A stretch of 64,000 nt of DNA from Begonia masoniana (taxonomy: Eukaryota > Streptophyta > Magnoliopsida > Cucurbitales > Begoniaceae): positions 2,639,459 through 2,703,458 of the forward strand of contig CM039504.1 of the NCBI GenBank assembly GCA_022432975.1. Reading direction: 5' to 3'. This document shows positions 37,851 through 49,240 of this stretch, piece after piece. Within the stretch, counting starts at the first letter, position 1. Every line of letters starts with the position of its first letter. Below the pieces are notes generated by a model. It did not search any database and was not told the DNA's origin. It was given only the letters and a program-made list of their open reading frames with translations. The position numbers were made by a program, and so were the translations under genes.

Positions 37851-38275
37851 ATGTATTCTTATAAATTTCACTGCATTTATTTTAAACAAAGAGATATTAA
37901 GAAATATTGGTTGGTGGTATAGATGTCATACAACTCATATACATGTTAACAATCTATTTGCATACTCAAGTTAACAAACAACTCAAACTAAAAAGAAACA
38001 AACAAGAAATACTAACATATAAAACACAACAAAATATAACAATTCTCACATAATCTCCATCCACCATATGTTCGCAACACCCCGAGATGATCTCAAATTT
38101 GCATGGGAAGACTTCTCTTCTGTTATAAATACATGAAAGTTTTGCATGAGAAAAAAGTATTGAGAAGTGACAATGAAATTTCATTAAGGTAGTCTTCTTT
38201 ACTGAAATTTAATTTTTTTATTCAATATAGTGAACTGTACATACGTAATAAATTTTAATTTATGTGTAACATATT
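37851..38275. other. Intergenic region, faint berberine-bridge remnant
   Basis: Mostly AT-rich. Around 38140-38200 the text GTATTGAGAAGTGACAATG followed by TTTCATTAAGGTAGTC repeats the 5' flank seen before the other berberine-bridge fragments, so another 5' remnant may sit here. Confidence 0.45.
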
Positions 38276-39483
38276 TGTAACAACTTAGGGTTCAATTCCA
38301 ACTATTTATTTCTAATTCAAATTTCAATTTTAAATTTTGCCAACCAATCAAATTTTCAGAAATACTAATCGGATTTTCTCTGAAAATTTCAAACACAAAC
38401 AGAATGAACCTAACCCGAAATTCAACCAAAAACAGAGGGAAAATCAACATTAAAATCAAATTGCTGATTTTCATCAACAAATCCGATTTGGGAATCGGAT
38501 GACTATTTCTCAGCAAGAATCCGGCTTGAACTTGGTCTAGAATGGTGACCAAGTTCAGACGAAGATCAGAATGGAATTGCAGAAAATCCGAGCTGGAGGA
38601 ATTGTAGCTCGGATAATCCGTGGAAATGGCAGATTTTTCGGAGAGGAGCGGGGCTATTCCTCCCCTATTTATAGAGGGGTTCGGGTGTTGGATTATTCAC
38701 CCCACAACTCTCTCCTCTCCCTCTCGAGTTCTCTGAGATCAACGAAGAGAACTTACCTCTCGGTCTCCGGCGTGGTGAGCCTCCTCCGACGGAAAGATAT
38801 CCCTCCTCAGCCGAGCTCCGACGAACTTTCGGCCTCCATCGACGACCGTCTCCGGAGTAAGTTTTTCTCTCCCTCTCCGTTTTTTGCTCGCCCATCGCCC
38901 TCGGCTTCTCATGCTCTCTCTCTGATTTTTCCTCTCTGCAGAATCGCGACAAGGAAGAAGAAGTGGTTCAGTTTTAAGGAAAAAAAAAACTGAACCGGTT
39001 CAATTAAGCAACTCAGACCAGCAGTGAACCAAATCGAACCGACCCGGGGCAGCAGTGAACCGGTACTGTTCACCCGACCAGGTACTGTTCACCCGACCCG
39101 ACCCGGCACTGTTCACCTGACCCTAACTGGACCCGACTCGGCCCGATTTTTCGACCCGATTCTAACCGAACCGATCGAAAATTAATCCGGTAAGAATTTC
39201 TGCCCAAATTCTTTTAAAGTTTGATTAAAATTAAGTGGGATTTTAATATTGTTATTCGAATTAGGCAAGGAAATATTTTGGAACCGTCCGATTTGATCCA
39301 AATCGATCCAAACAATCCGATCTGACCCGATAACGCAACGTAAGTAAATTCTGCTCAAATTACCTTGGAATTGGATTTGTTAAGTAGGATATTAATATCA
39401 AAGATTTTATTTGAGCAGGGTATTATTTTGGATTTTCAAAATTAGGGTTTCAAAATTTGGGGATTTTAAATTGGGGCGTTACA
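38276..39483 (+). repeat. 5' LTR of the Tekay-like element (1208 bp, shortened)
   Basis: Matches the 3' LTR over its first ~1170 bases and last ~50 bases, but lacks about 0.8 kb present in the 3' LTR. The junction lies at a TTTTGGA that occurs at both ends of the missing piece (45337 and 46137 in the 3' LTR). Confidence 0.9.
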
Positions 39484-39486
39484 ATT

Positions 39487-39497
39487 TGGTATCAGAG
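39487..39497 (+). other. Primer binding site (initiator Met tRNA)
   Basis: TGGTATCAGAG three bases after the 5' LTR end, the usual complement of the plant initiator methionine tRNA 3' end. Confidence 0.9.
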
Positions 39498-39684
39498 AGA
39501 CCAGGTTTATAAAACGATTCTGTAGACTACTCTGTATGCTACGTGCACCTGGAAGATTGTCAATCAGCAAGTAAGTCAGTATTAAAATTTTATATTTTGA
39601 TAAAAGTATGATAGGTAATATTGTAGTACTTTTATAAGTATATAAGATAGATTTTCTTAAAATAAGATTATTGTGATGTAGACT

Positions 39685-40500
39685 ATGGCAAATCGTAGAG
39701 GAGATAGAAATGATCGGGATGCTTTACTCGATCGGATGATGGACATGATGGAGATGCAGGCCAGACAAAATAAACAACTGTCGCAGGCAGCTAATGCGGC
39801 AGTTCAGGCAGCCACTGCCGCAGCTCAAGCGGCGAATATGCAGGCTCAAGTTCCAAATAGGCCTCGGCATGCAGATATGGATTTTGACAGATTTCGACGA
39901 TTGGACCCTCCAAATTTTTATGGCAATTTAGCTGATATGGCAGCAGCGGATGATTGGATCAGGACCATTGAGGAAATCTTTGAGCATGCCAAAATTGCTG
40001 AGGAAGAGAAAGTTCTTTGTGCATCTTCTATGTTTCGGATGGATGCACGTTATTGGTGGGATTCAGTAAAAGCGATGCATTCGGTTGCTACAATGACCTG
40101 GGCGAAATTCAAGGAGTTATTCAACGAGAAATATTTCACGGACTCAATGATGGATGCCAAAGCTGAGGAATTTATGGCTCTCAAGCAAACTGGAGGTGTT
40201 ATGGAATATCTGCACAAATTTGAACAATTGTCTCGTTACGTCCCTCACATTGCTGGTAACGAGGCTATGAAGGTGAAACGGTTTATTCAAGGACTAAGGG
40301 CGGAGATACTCAAGGACATTCAACTCATTACCTCCAAGAACTCTTCATTCGCATTTGTGGTGGAGAAATCACTGGCTGCAGAACAAGGAGAGAAAGATGT
40401 TATCAAGGCCCAGAATTGCGAAGGAGATACAGCCATGCGACTCAAGCTGTACGAAGTAGAATTCCACCACAACAAACAACTGGATTTAAGCGAACTATGA
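39685..40500 (+). pseudogene. Tekay-like gag
   Basis: The frame opens with MANRRGDRNDRDALLDRMMD, an Ala/Gln-rich stretch, then the retrotransposon gag core (WDSVKAMHSVATMTWAKFKE, EYLHKFEQLSRYVPHIAGNE, KRFIQGLRAEI). A single-base shift near 40425 moves the frame before the CCHC knuckle CFKCGQPGHYISNC (about 40645-40687), which lies on the next frame with protease. Gag packages element RNA; this copy is broken. Confidence 0.85.
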
Positions 40501-43500
40501 ACAGTGGACCTGCTGGAAGACCTTCTAAGTTTGCTGGAGGACCTTCCAAATTTGTGAAGAAGGAACCTACATTGACTAATGCACCTGTATGTTCCACATG
40601 CAAGAAGCCACATTTTGGAGAGTGTCGCGTGCAGGCCAACACATGTTTTAAATGCGGTCAACCCGGACATTATATCAGCAACTGCCCAAAGAATGCATGG
40701 GAGCAACCCAAGACAACTGCAAGGGTATTTGCCATGACTAAAGATGAAGCTGAAGGAAATGCATCTGTGGTGACATGTTCGATAATTATTTTTGGCGTAT
40801 CTTCTAGCACATTATTTGATTCTGGAGCTACGCATTCATTTATATCCCTTGAGCATGCTAAGAAGTTTGACAATATAGTAGAGTCTCTAGAATGTAATAT
40901 GAGAGTAGCTACACCTTCGGGAAAGATTATGATTGTCGATTCTATTATTAGAAGGTGTGAAGTGTGTATTGGGGAAAATCAACTGGAAGTTGATTTAATT
41001 ATCTTGGCAATGGAATGGATTGGCTTACTAATCACTATGCGACTATTGATTGTCGCAAGAAGATGGTAAATTTCCAACTGCTTGGAAAAGAACCGTTTTC
41101 TTTCTATGGAGATTCTAATGTATCAAGAATTCCAGTGATATCAGCTATGCGAGCTCAGAGCTTATTAAACTCTGGATGTATTGGATTTCTAGCCAGTGTT
41201 ATATGTACTGAACCTAAAGAAGCAACGACATTGGATATAGTGCCGATAGTTAAGGAATTTCCTGATGTCTTTCCCGATGACCTGACTACGTTATCACCTA
41301 CGAGAGATGTGGAATTCGGTATTGAGCTGCTACCTGGAACAGCGGCGATCTCTAAAGCTCCTTATAGAATGACACCAAGTGAATTAAAGGAATTAAAGAC
41401 TCAACTAGACGATTTGCTGGAGAAAGGATTTATCCAACCGAGTTTCTCACCCTGGGGAGTTCCGATTTTATTTGTGAAGAAAAAGGATGGATCGATGAGA
41501 ATGTGTATCGACTACAGAGAGCTCAACAAAGTCACCATCAAGAACAAGTATCCACTGCCAAGAATCGATGATTTATTTGATCAATTGAAGGGAGCAGCAG
41601 TTTTCTCGAAGATTGATTTAAGGTCTGGATATCATCAGCTGAGAATTAAGGAGGACGACTTGTTCAAGACGGCGTTTTGTACCAGATATGGTCACTATGA
41701 GTTTCGAGTCATGCCGTTTGGATTAAGTAATGCACCAGCCGCGTTTATGGATTTGATGAATCGGACATTTAGGACCTTTTTGGATGATTTTGTTATAGTC
41801 TTTATTGACGATATCCTTATTTACTCGAAGAGCAAGGAGGAGCATGAAGAACATTTAAGGATTATTTTATCTACGTTGAGGCGTGAAAAATTATATGCAA
41901 AGTTCTCCAAGTGTGAATTTTGGATGGAGAAGGTAACTTTTCTTGGTCATATTATTTCAAAAGAGGGCGTAGCAGTGGACCTAGCAAAGATTGAAGCTGT
42001 GAGTAAATGACCTCAACCAAAGAATGCATCTGAAATAAGGAGTTTTCTTGGTCTTGCGGGATATTATCGAAGATTCGTAGAAGGTTTTTCAACCTTAGTC
42101 AACTAACCAAGAAAGGTGTGAAGTATTCATGGACTGATGAGTGCAAGCAAAATTTTCAGGAGCTGAAGAAAAGGTTAGTCTCAACACCCATACTTACTAT
42201 CCCATCTGGATCAGGAAAATTTGTGGTTTATAGTGACGCTTCGAAGTATGGTTTGGGATGTGTCCTTATGCAAGAAGGAAAAGTGGTCGCCTATGCCTCG
42301 AGATAGTTGAAGGAACACGAGAAGAACTACCCAACACATGATTTGGAGCTTGCAACGGTAGTTCATGCATTAAAGATTTGGAGGCACTATCTTTATGGAG
42401 AAAGGTGTGAGATTTATACGGATCACAAGAGCCTGAAATATTTCCTAACCCAGAAGGATCTGAACATGAGACAACGCAGATGGTTGGAGCTAGTAAAAGA
42501 TTATGACTGCGAAATTATTTATCATCCTGGCAAAGCTAATGTCGTAGTTGATGCTTTGAGTAGAAGAGCATCATCTCAAATTTCTTCATTGCGACTGATT
42601 CCAGAACAGTTAACCGAGGAGATGCAGAAATCAGATATCGAAGTTGTGCCGTTTGGGCTACTAGAGAGATTGTCTGCTATGACGCTTCAACCAAGTTTAC
42701 TGGAGCAGATAAAGGAAAAACAACGAGGAGATGCTTATATTTGCAAAGTTAAAAGTGATCTGGAAGCAGGAAAAGTTTCTGAGTTTTCTGTATCTGATGG
42801 TGGGATTATCCAGTGTAAAAAGAGATGGTGTATACCAGATGATGCAGAATTAAAAGATGCTATATTAAAGGAAGCACATTCAACCCCTTACTCGGTACAT
42901 CCTGGTTCAAAAAAAATGTATCGAGATTTAAAGCAACATTATTGGTGGCGTGAGATGAAAGTGGATGTAGCCAAATTTGTGGAGAAGTGTCTTACTTGTC
43001 AGCAAGTCAAAGCGGAGCATCAACGACCTGCTGGTACTTTGCAACCACTTATGGTACCTCAATGGAAGTGAGAGCATATTACTATGAACTTTGTAGTGGG
43101 ACTTCCTAAGACGTTTAAGGGTCACGACTCCATTTGGGTGATTGTGGATCGATTGACCAAATCAACACATTTCCTTCCAGCAAAGACTACTTATACCATG
43201 GATCAGTATGCTCAGCTTTATGTTCAAGAAATTATCAGATTGCATGGTACGCTTGTTTCTATCGTGTCTGATCGAGATCCTCGCTTTACCTCAAAATTTT
43301 GGAAGAGTATGCAGAAAGCTATGGGTACTCAGTTGAACTTCAGCACAGCTTTCTACCCTCAGACAGATGGACAATCGGAAAGGACGATTTAAACTTTGGA
43401 AGATATGTTACGGGCGTGTGCTATCGACTTTCGAGGAAATTGGAGTAAGAATTTGCCATTGGTGGAGTTCGCCTACAACAACAGTTACCAAGCTTCGATT

Positions 43501-44130
43501 GAAATGGCATCTTACGAAGCTCTATATGGTAGAAAATGTAGATCTCCAGTGCATTGGGACGAAGTGGGCGAAGGAGTGATTGTTGGGCCAAATATTTTGA
43601 GACAAACTGCTGAGATCATTACACTAATTCGGAAGAGGATTCTTACGGCTCAGAGTAGACAGAAAAGTTATGCTGATAGAAGAAGAAGAAAGTTAGAATT
43701 TGCTGTGGGAGATCAAGTTTTCCTGAAGATCTCGCCAATGAGAGGTGTTATGCGCTTTGGAAAAAAAGAAAAGTTGAGCCCAAGATTCACAGGCCCATTT
43801 GAAATCATCAGAAGGATAGGAGAAGTTGCATACCAGTTGGACTTACCAGATTCATTCAAGCACGTGCACAACGTCTTTCATGTCTTGATCTTGAAGAAGT
43901 ATGTTCCAGACCCCTCACATGTCTTACCATCGAGATCTCTTGACTTCACAATCAACCCTGACCTGTCATATGAAGAAAGACCGACCCAAATTATAGACGT
44001 CGAAGAAAGAGAACTAAGGAACAAGAATGTCTCGCTTGTTAGAGTGCTTTGGAAGAACCGAAACGTTGAAGAAGCCACATGGGAAAGAGAAGATGACATG
44101 AGGAAGACCTACCCTGAGTTATTTATGTAA
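40416..44130 (+). pseudogene. Tekay-like pol: protease, reverse transcriptase, RNase H, integrase, chromodomain-like end
   Basis: Domains in order: CCHC knuckle; protease LFDSGATHSFIS (about 40810); a small gap near 41010 where the frame jumps to [13 protein letters not shown]; reverse transcriptase [20 protein letters not shown] with [11 protein letters not shown] (the FIDD active site); RNase H VVYSDASKYGLGCVLM and [12 protein letters not shown]; integrase HHCC, then VIVDRLTKSTHF and SDRDPRFTSKFW; a chromodomain-like end. Breaks are TGA at about 42008, a shift near 42090-42115, TAG at about 42304, TGA at about 43069 and TAA at about 43390. The four stops each replace a codon expected to be Trp or Gln. 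Confidence 0.9.
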
Positions 44131-44160
44131 TTGTTTTAAATTTCGAGGACGAAATTTCTT

Positions 44161-44173
44161 TAAGGAGGGGAGA
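44161..44173 (+). other. Polypurine tract
   Basis: TAAGGAGGGGAGA immediately before the 3' LTR, the expected plus-strand priming site. Confidence 0.8.
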
Positions 44174-44174
44174 T

Positions 44175-46180
44175 TGTAACAACTTAGGGTTCAATTCCAA
44201 CGATTTATTTCTAATTCAAATTTCAATTTTAAATTTTGCCAACCAATCGAATTTTCAGAAATACTAATCGGATTTTCTTTGAAATTTTCAAACACAAACA
44301 GAATGAACCTAACCCGAAATTCAACAAAAACCAGAGGGAAAATCAACATTAAAATCAAATTGCTGATTTTCATCAACAAATTCGATTTGGGAATCGGATG
44401 ACTATTTCTTAGCAAGAATTCGGCTTGAACTTGGTCTAGAATGGTGACCAAGTTCAGACGAAGATCAGAATGGAATTGCAGAAAATTCGAGCTGGAGGAA
44501 TTATAGCTCGGATAATCCGTGGAAATGGCAGATTTTTCGGAGAGGAGCTGAGCTATTCCTCCCCTATTTATAGAGGGGTTCGGGTGTTGGATTATTCACC
44601 CCACAGCTCTCTCCTCTCCCTCTCGAGTTCTCTGAGATCAACGAAGAAAACTTACCTCTCGGTCTCCGGCGTGGTGAGCCTCCTCCGACGGAAAGATATC
44701 CCTCCTCGGCCGCGCTCCGACAAACTTTTGGCCTCCATCGACGACCGTCTCCGGAGTAAGTTTTTCTCTCCCTCTTCGTTTTTTGCTCGCCGATCGCCCT
44801 CGGCTTCTCACGCTCTCTCTCTGATTTTCCCTCTCTGTAGAATCGCGACAAGGAAGAAAAAGTGGTTCAGTTTTAAGGAAAAAAAAAACTGAACCGGTTC
44901 AATTAAGCAACTCAGACCAGCAGTGAACCAAACCGAACCGACCCGGGGCAGCAGTGAACCGGTACTGTTCACCCGTACTGTTCACCCGACCAGGCACTGT
45001 TCACCCGACCCGACCCGGCACTGTTCACCCGACCCGAACCGGACCCGACTCGACCCGATTTTTCGACCTGATTCTAACCGAACCGATCGAAAATTAATCC
45101 GGTAAGAATTTCTGCCCAAATTCTTTTAAAGTTGGATTAAAATTAAGTGAGATTTTAATATTGTTATTCGAATTAGGGAGAAAATATTTTGAAACCGTCC
45201 GATTTGATCCAAATCGATCCAAACAATCCGATCTGACTCGATAACGCAACGTAAGTAAATTCTGCTCAAATTACCTTGAAATTGGATTTATTAAGTAGGA
45301 TATTAATATCAAAGATTTTATTTGAGCAGGGTATTATTTTGGAATTTTTGGAAAATCCTGTTAAACGCTAATTGCTCGGAATCCAAGTAAGTGAAATACA
45401 AGTTTTGGCTACGGCCCTACATCACAAGAGTATTTTATAATTATTTTATTTTCAGTCACACGTTTTCAATGATTGAGCACGTATGTTATAATACTGACAT
45501 AGAATAGTTTAAAAGATAAGATGGATAGGTTATTTGCATGCGTGTGAAAAAGTAAAAGGGAATTGACGGAAAAATGCGACAGCAAAAGCCTGAACGACAG
45601 TGAGATGGTGAGCTTGAGCATATGTTTTAACGTGATAACAAAAGTCTGAACGACAGTGAGATAGTGAGCTTGATTGTTAAAATTAAAAGTAAAAGATGAC
45701 GAAGCCTGAACGACAATGAGATGACTAAGTCTTAACAGGATTCGGTAAAAGTAAAAGTAAAAGTTTTGCAACTGCACGTATTTCCACTCACTGAGATTTT
45801 CTCACAGTTTCGTTTTAACTTGTGATGTAGGTGAGTTTTTGTCTAAGGAAGAAATTGCTGCAATTGAGAACCCTCCAGTGGCAAGCGAGCATACAGATGA
45901 AGAACATATCGTGGATTTCAAAGAAAATGATTTAAATTAGTATGTTTTGCTTTTTAAAACGATATTTAATGTTTTATCTTGATTTAAGATTTTGAAATTA
46001 AATTTTAACTTATTATTTAATAAAGTCTTCTAAATTGTTTTAATCATGCATAAGCTTCCGAGATATTTAAGTTTTCAATTAATACGTTTTTAAATTTCAA
46101 TTTAATGCTCGATTTAGAAATCAATTTGGGAAAAAATTTTGGATTTTCAAAATTTGGGGATTTTAAATTGGGGCGTTACA
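44175..46180 (+). repeat. 3' LTR of the Tekay-like element (2006 bp)
   Basis: The full-length LTR. Its extra ~0.8 kb relative to the 5' LTR includes three degenerate GAACGACAGTGAGAT repeats around 45590-45720. Confidence 0.92.
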
Positions 46181-46520
46181 GTATTAATATGTAAACCTAT
46201 ACAAAGGTAATTAATATGCACAAATGGACGTGCAAGTCGCTTCGACCGAATAATTTAGATGCATATTTTCATAAATTTAAAGGTCAAGGTTTGACTCACA
46301 CCAACAACACTTTAGAATATTAATTTTTTTTTATATTAGACATGCCGGATATATCCAAATAATATAAATTAAATCTACAAATAAACACGAAATTAATTAT
46401 GTCAGAGTCAGCAGATATCAAATCCTCGCTCACCATAAAATACGTATGAATGAAGTGCACTTTTATTTTCAATGAAATGATAACAATTTGCATTTTATTT
46501 TTGATTTATTGAAAATAGAA

Positions 46521-47538
46521 GGGTAAATTTCAAAAACAACCCTGAAGTAAGGGTAATTCTCGAAAAAACCCTCGAACTAAAAGTCGTCACAGTCAAAATC
46601 TCAAAGTTCTAAAAACTATCAAAATAAATTCTGGCGGGGGCCGCATGCCCCCGCATGTGCAATTACAAAGAAATTTGGGGGGCCGCACTCTTAAATTATT
46701 ATTCATTATTTTAAAATAATTTTAAAAAATATCAAATCATATTCAATTCACTTAAAAATTTTACCACATGTTCATCACATCATAGGAAGATAATGTAAAA
46801 AGTTTCGTGATTTTTTCAAAATGTTTATGATTTAATATAATTTTTTTATAAAATAATGTCATTAAAATTACAATATATCGCACAAGTGTTATAAAATCAC
46901 GAAACTTTTTTCATTATCTTTCCATGATGTAATGAACATGTGGTAAAAATATAAAATAAATTTAATATGATTTGGTATTTTTTAAAAAATTAAATCTTCA
47001 TTTCTTCTTAAGACGTCAATTTGAGACCTTAAACGATATATTTTGGGCCCGAAAAAAGCTGTCATGGGGTTGTGGAAAGATAATGAAAAAAGTTTCGTAA
47101 TTTTATAACACTTGTGCGATATATTGTAATTTTAATGACATTATTTTATAAAAAAATTATATTAAATCATAAAATTTTTGAAAAAATCACGAAACTTTTT
47201 ACATTATCTTCCTATGATGTGATGAACATGTGGTAAAAATTTTAAGTGAATTGAATATGATTTGATATTTTTTAAAATTATTTTAAAATAATAAAGAATA
47301 ATTTGAGAGTGCGGGGGGCCGAATTACAGCATGCGGCCCCCCGAATTTGTGCGGCCCTCCGCATGTTGTATACGGCCCCCCGAATTTCTTTGTAATTGCA
47401 CATGCAGGGGCATGCGGCCCCCCGCCAGGGTTTATTTTGACAGTTTTTAGAACTTTGAGGTTTTGACTGCGACGACTTTTAGTTTGAGGGTTTTTTCGAG
47501 AATTACCCTTACTTCAGGGTTGTTTTTAGAATTTACCC
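46521..47538. mobile_element. Fold-back Mutator derivative, 1018 bp, perfect 9-bp TSD AAAATAGAA
   Basis: It starts GGGTAAATTTCAAAAACAAC, ends with the reverse complement (...TTTTAGAATTTACCC), and is flanked by AAAATAGAA at 46512-46520 and 47539-47547. The two halves are inverted copies for almost the full length (about 470 bases each), leaving a small centre near 47000-47060. The ends match the MULE at 26832, the likely type of source for its transposase. No coding capacity. Confidence 0.93.
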
Positions 47539-47547
47539 AAAATAGAA

Positions 47548-49240
47548 AGGTTTCTCCCTTTTTATAGATGATAGATATAATAAATAAATGCATGAAAATT
47601 GAAATAGATTTTGCGTACAACGTCAACCTTCAAATAATCCCAGGAATTTTTATCACGTAAAATGAGAATTTTCAAACCACAGAGGAAAACCTCTAATGGT
47701 CGCCATCGTTCCACCATGTTCTCACTGCAGGAATTGTCTGCTCTTACTTGAAAAATATTTTTCGGATCCGCCATTGTTTTCGCCTTCATCAACCCTTGAA
47801 ATTACTCTTGAAATACTTCTCTCCTCATTCTCTCGCCTCCCTGTAGCTCGTGTTCCCTTCCCTGTTGTTCACGCTGGTGTCTAAATCTCTGTAGTTTATG
47901 TACGCCGACCTCGGATTTCTCGATACATACCTTCCCATGTAGCTGTAAAACTCTCTTATCAGCCTCAAAGGGCGTTCCGATATATGGTTATCGTCTTCGT
48001 CCCGGAGTACCAAATGTTGGATTTTGTACAAGTTTCCTTCTCTGTTTGGAAACGACAACTTTGATTCTAGTATTATGTTCCTTATTTCTCCATAGGGTTG
48101 AAGATCAGTATTCCTGCTCCTTCGTCTCGTTTATCAGCCTCTCCCATATCCCTTTCAGTCCGGATTCTAGCACCAGCTTCGTCACGTATCACAACTTTGC
48201 CTTCAAGTATCCGACCGAGGGCTGCGTTCTGTTTAGTATAACGTCTGAAGCTCGCAGAGTAGATGATCGACTTTATTCAGCTCATTTCGATGCAGTCTTC
48301 TTCCTTCAAACCCAGCTCTAGGAGCTGGTTTTCATCAGAGGAATTAGACCTTCTCTTCTTCCCATGTAGAACGAGTTGAAAGACGACGTGACCGTCCGAT
48401 TTCCGGTCAGACTGTTGTTTTTGTTGTCCAATATAAGCTGAATGAAGAGCTTCTCGTTTACTTTGGGTGCCTATGGACGGCCATCGATAAACCAATCTGG
48501 TCATGTTCTGTTTCAAATAAAAACGTAGAGTTTCCCTTCAATAGAATTATACATAAAAAAAAATTGACGTGTTAGAAGTCATCAGTACTGAATTTTGCGA
48601 TTCCATGCGGATAAAAACGTTAGGCGGTGTCTAATACAATGTCACATCTATTGATGATCATTCGACAAAAATTTGAATTTATGCGCTCAAAAATAAAGTT
48701 GAGCTGTGTAACGTTTTCAAGAAGTTTCACGAACTCACAAAAATAATAATTGATAAAAATGAGAAATTTGTATTAAAACAAATGAGGATACCTTTGTTTT
48801 TAAAGTAATATTATGTTTGCTCACTAATTTTACGTACCGATTTAATTAGAGTAATTAATAATTTATTTTAATTATTTATAATTTATTTATTTTTATTAAT
48901 ACATTTATTAATAAGTTACAAGTTACAACGTAATTATCACATGAGAATATAAATTTATAGCGTAGAATTAAAAAATTTTATTACCTTGCATGTAAATTTT
49001 TTTATTGATTATTATGTAAAAACTTTAATATAATGGTTTCGTGATATAATTATTAATTATAATTAGTTTTTTAATTAGAGATTTATAATTTGTTGTTAAT
49101 ATTTTCCTATTGGGAGAATAAAACGACGACGTCATAGGAGGAAAGGCAATTTAGAGCTCTCTCTCTCGCATCTTTGGTTATGTTTCTCTGTCTCTGGGGG
49201 ATGTTCTTGCTCTGAAGCCCTTGCATTCTCGCTCAAACTA
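47548..49240. other. No gene recognised; includes the KTF1 promoter
   Basis: 47560-48540 is less AT-rich than its surroundings and has several open stretches on both strands, but stops break them and no domain is recognisable; it may be a decayed gene. 48540-49100 is AT-rich. A CTCTCTCTCTC tract at 49156-49166 probably lies in the KTF1 promoter or leader. Confidence 0.5.

Larger units (their letters stand above)
38276..46180 (+). mobile_element. Ty3/gypsy chromovirus (Tekay/Del-like), 7.9 kb
   Basis: LTRs are at 38276-39483 and 44175-46180, both TGTAACAACTTAGGG...GGGGCGTTACA. There is an initiator-Met-tRNA primer site at 39487-39497, gag-pol between the LTRs, and a purine tract before the 3' LTR. 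The flanks ATATT and GTATT match at 4 of 5 positions, a probable mutated target duplication. The C-terminal text VRVLWKNRNVEEATWERED and the domain order are those of Tekay/Del chromoviruses. Stops and shifts make it non-autonomous. Confidence 0.93.

Noticed and set aside
38571..38993. 140-residue plus-strand ORF present in both LTRs (again at 44470-44892)
   Set aside because: It repeats only because it lies in the LTR leader region; the sequence is low-complexity Ser/Arg with no domain.
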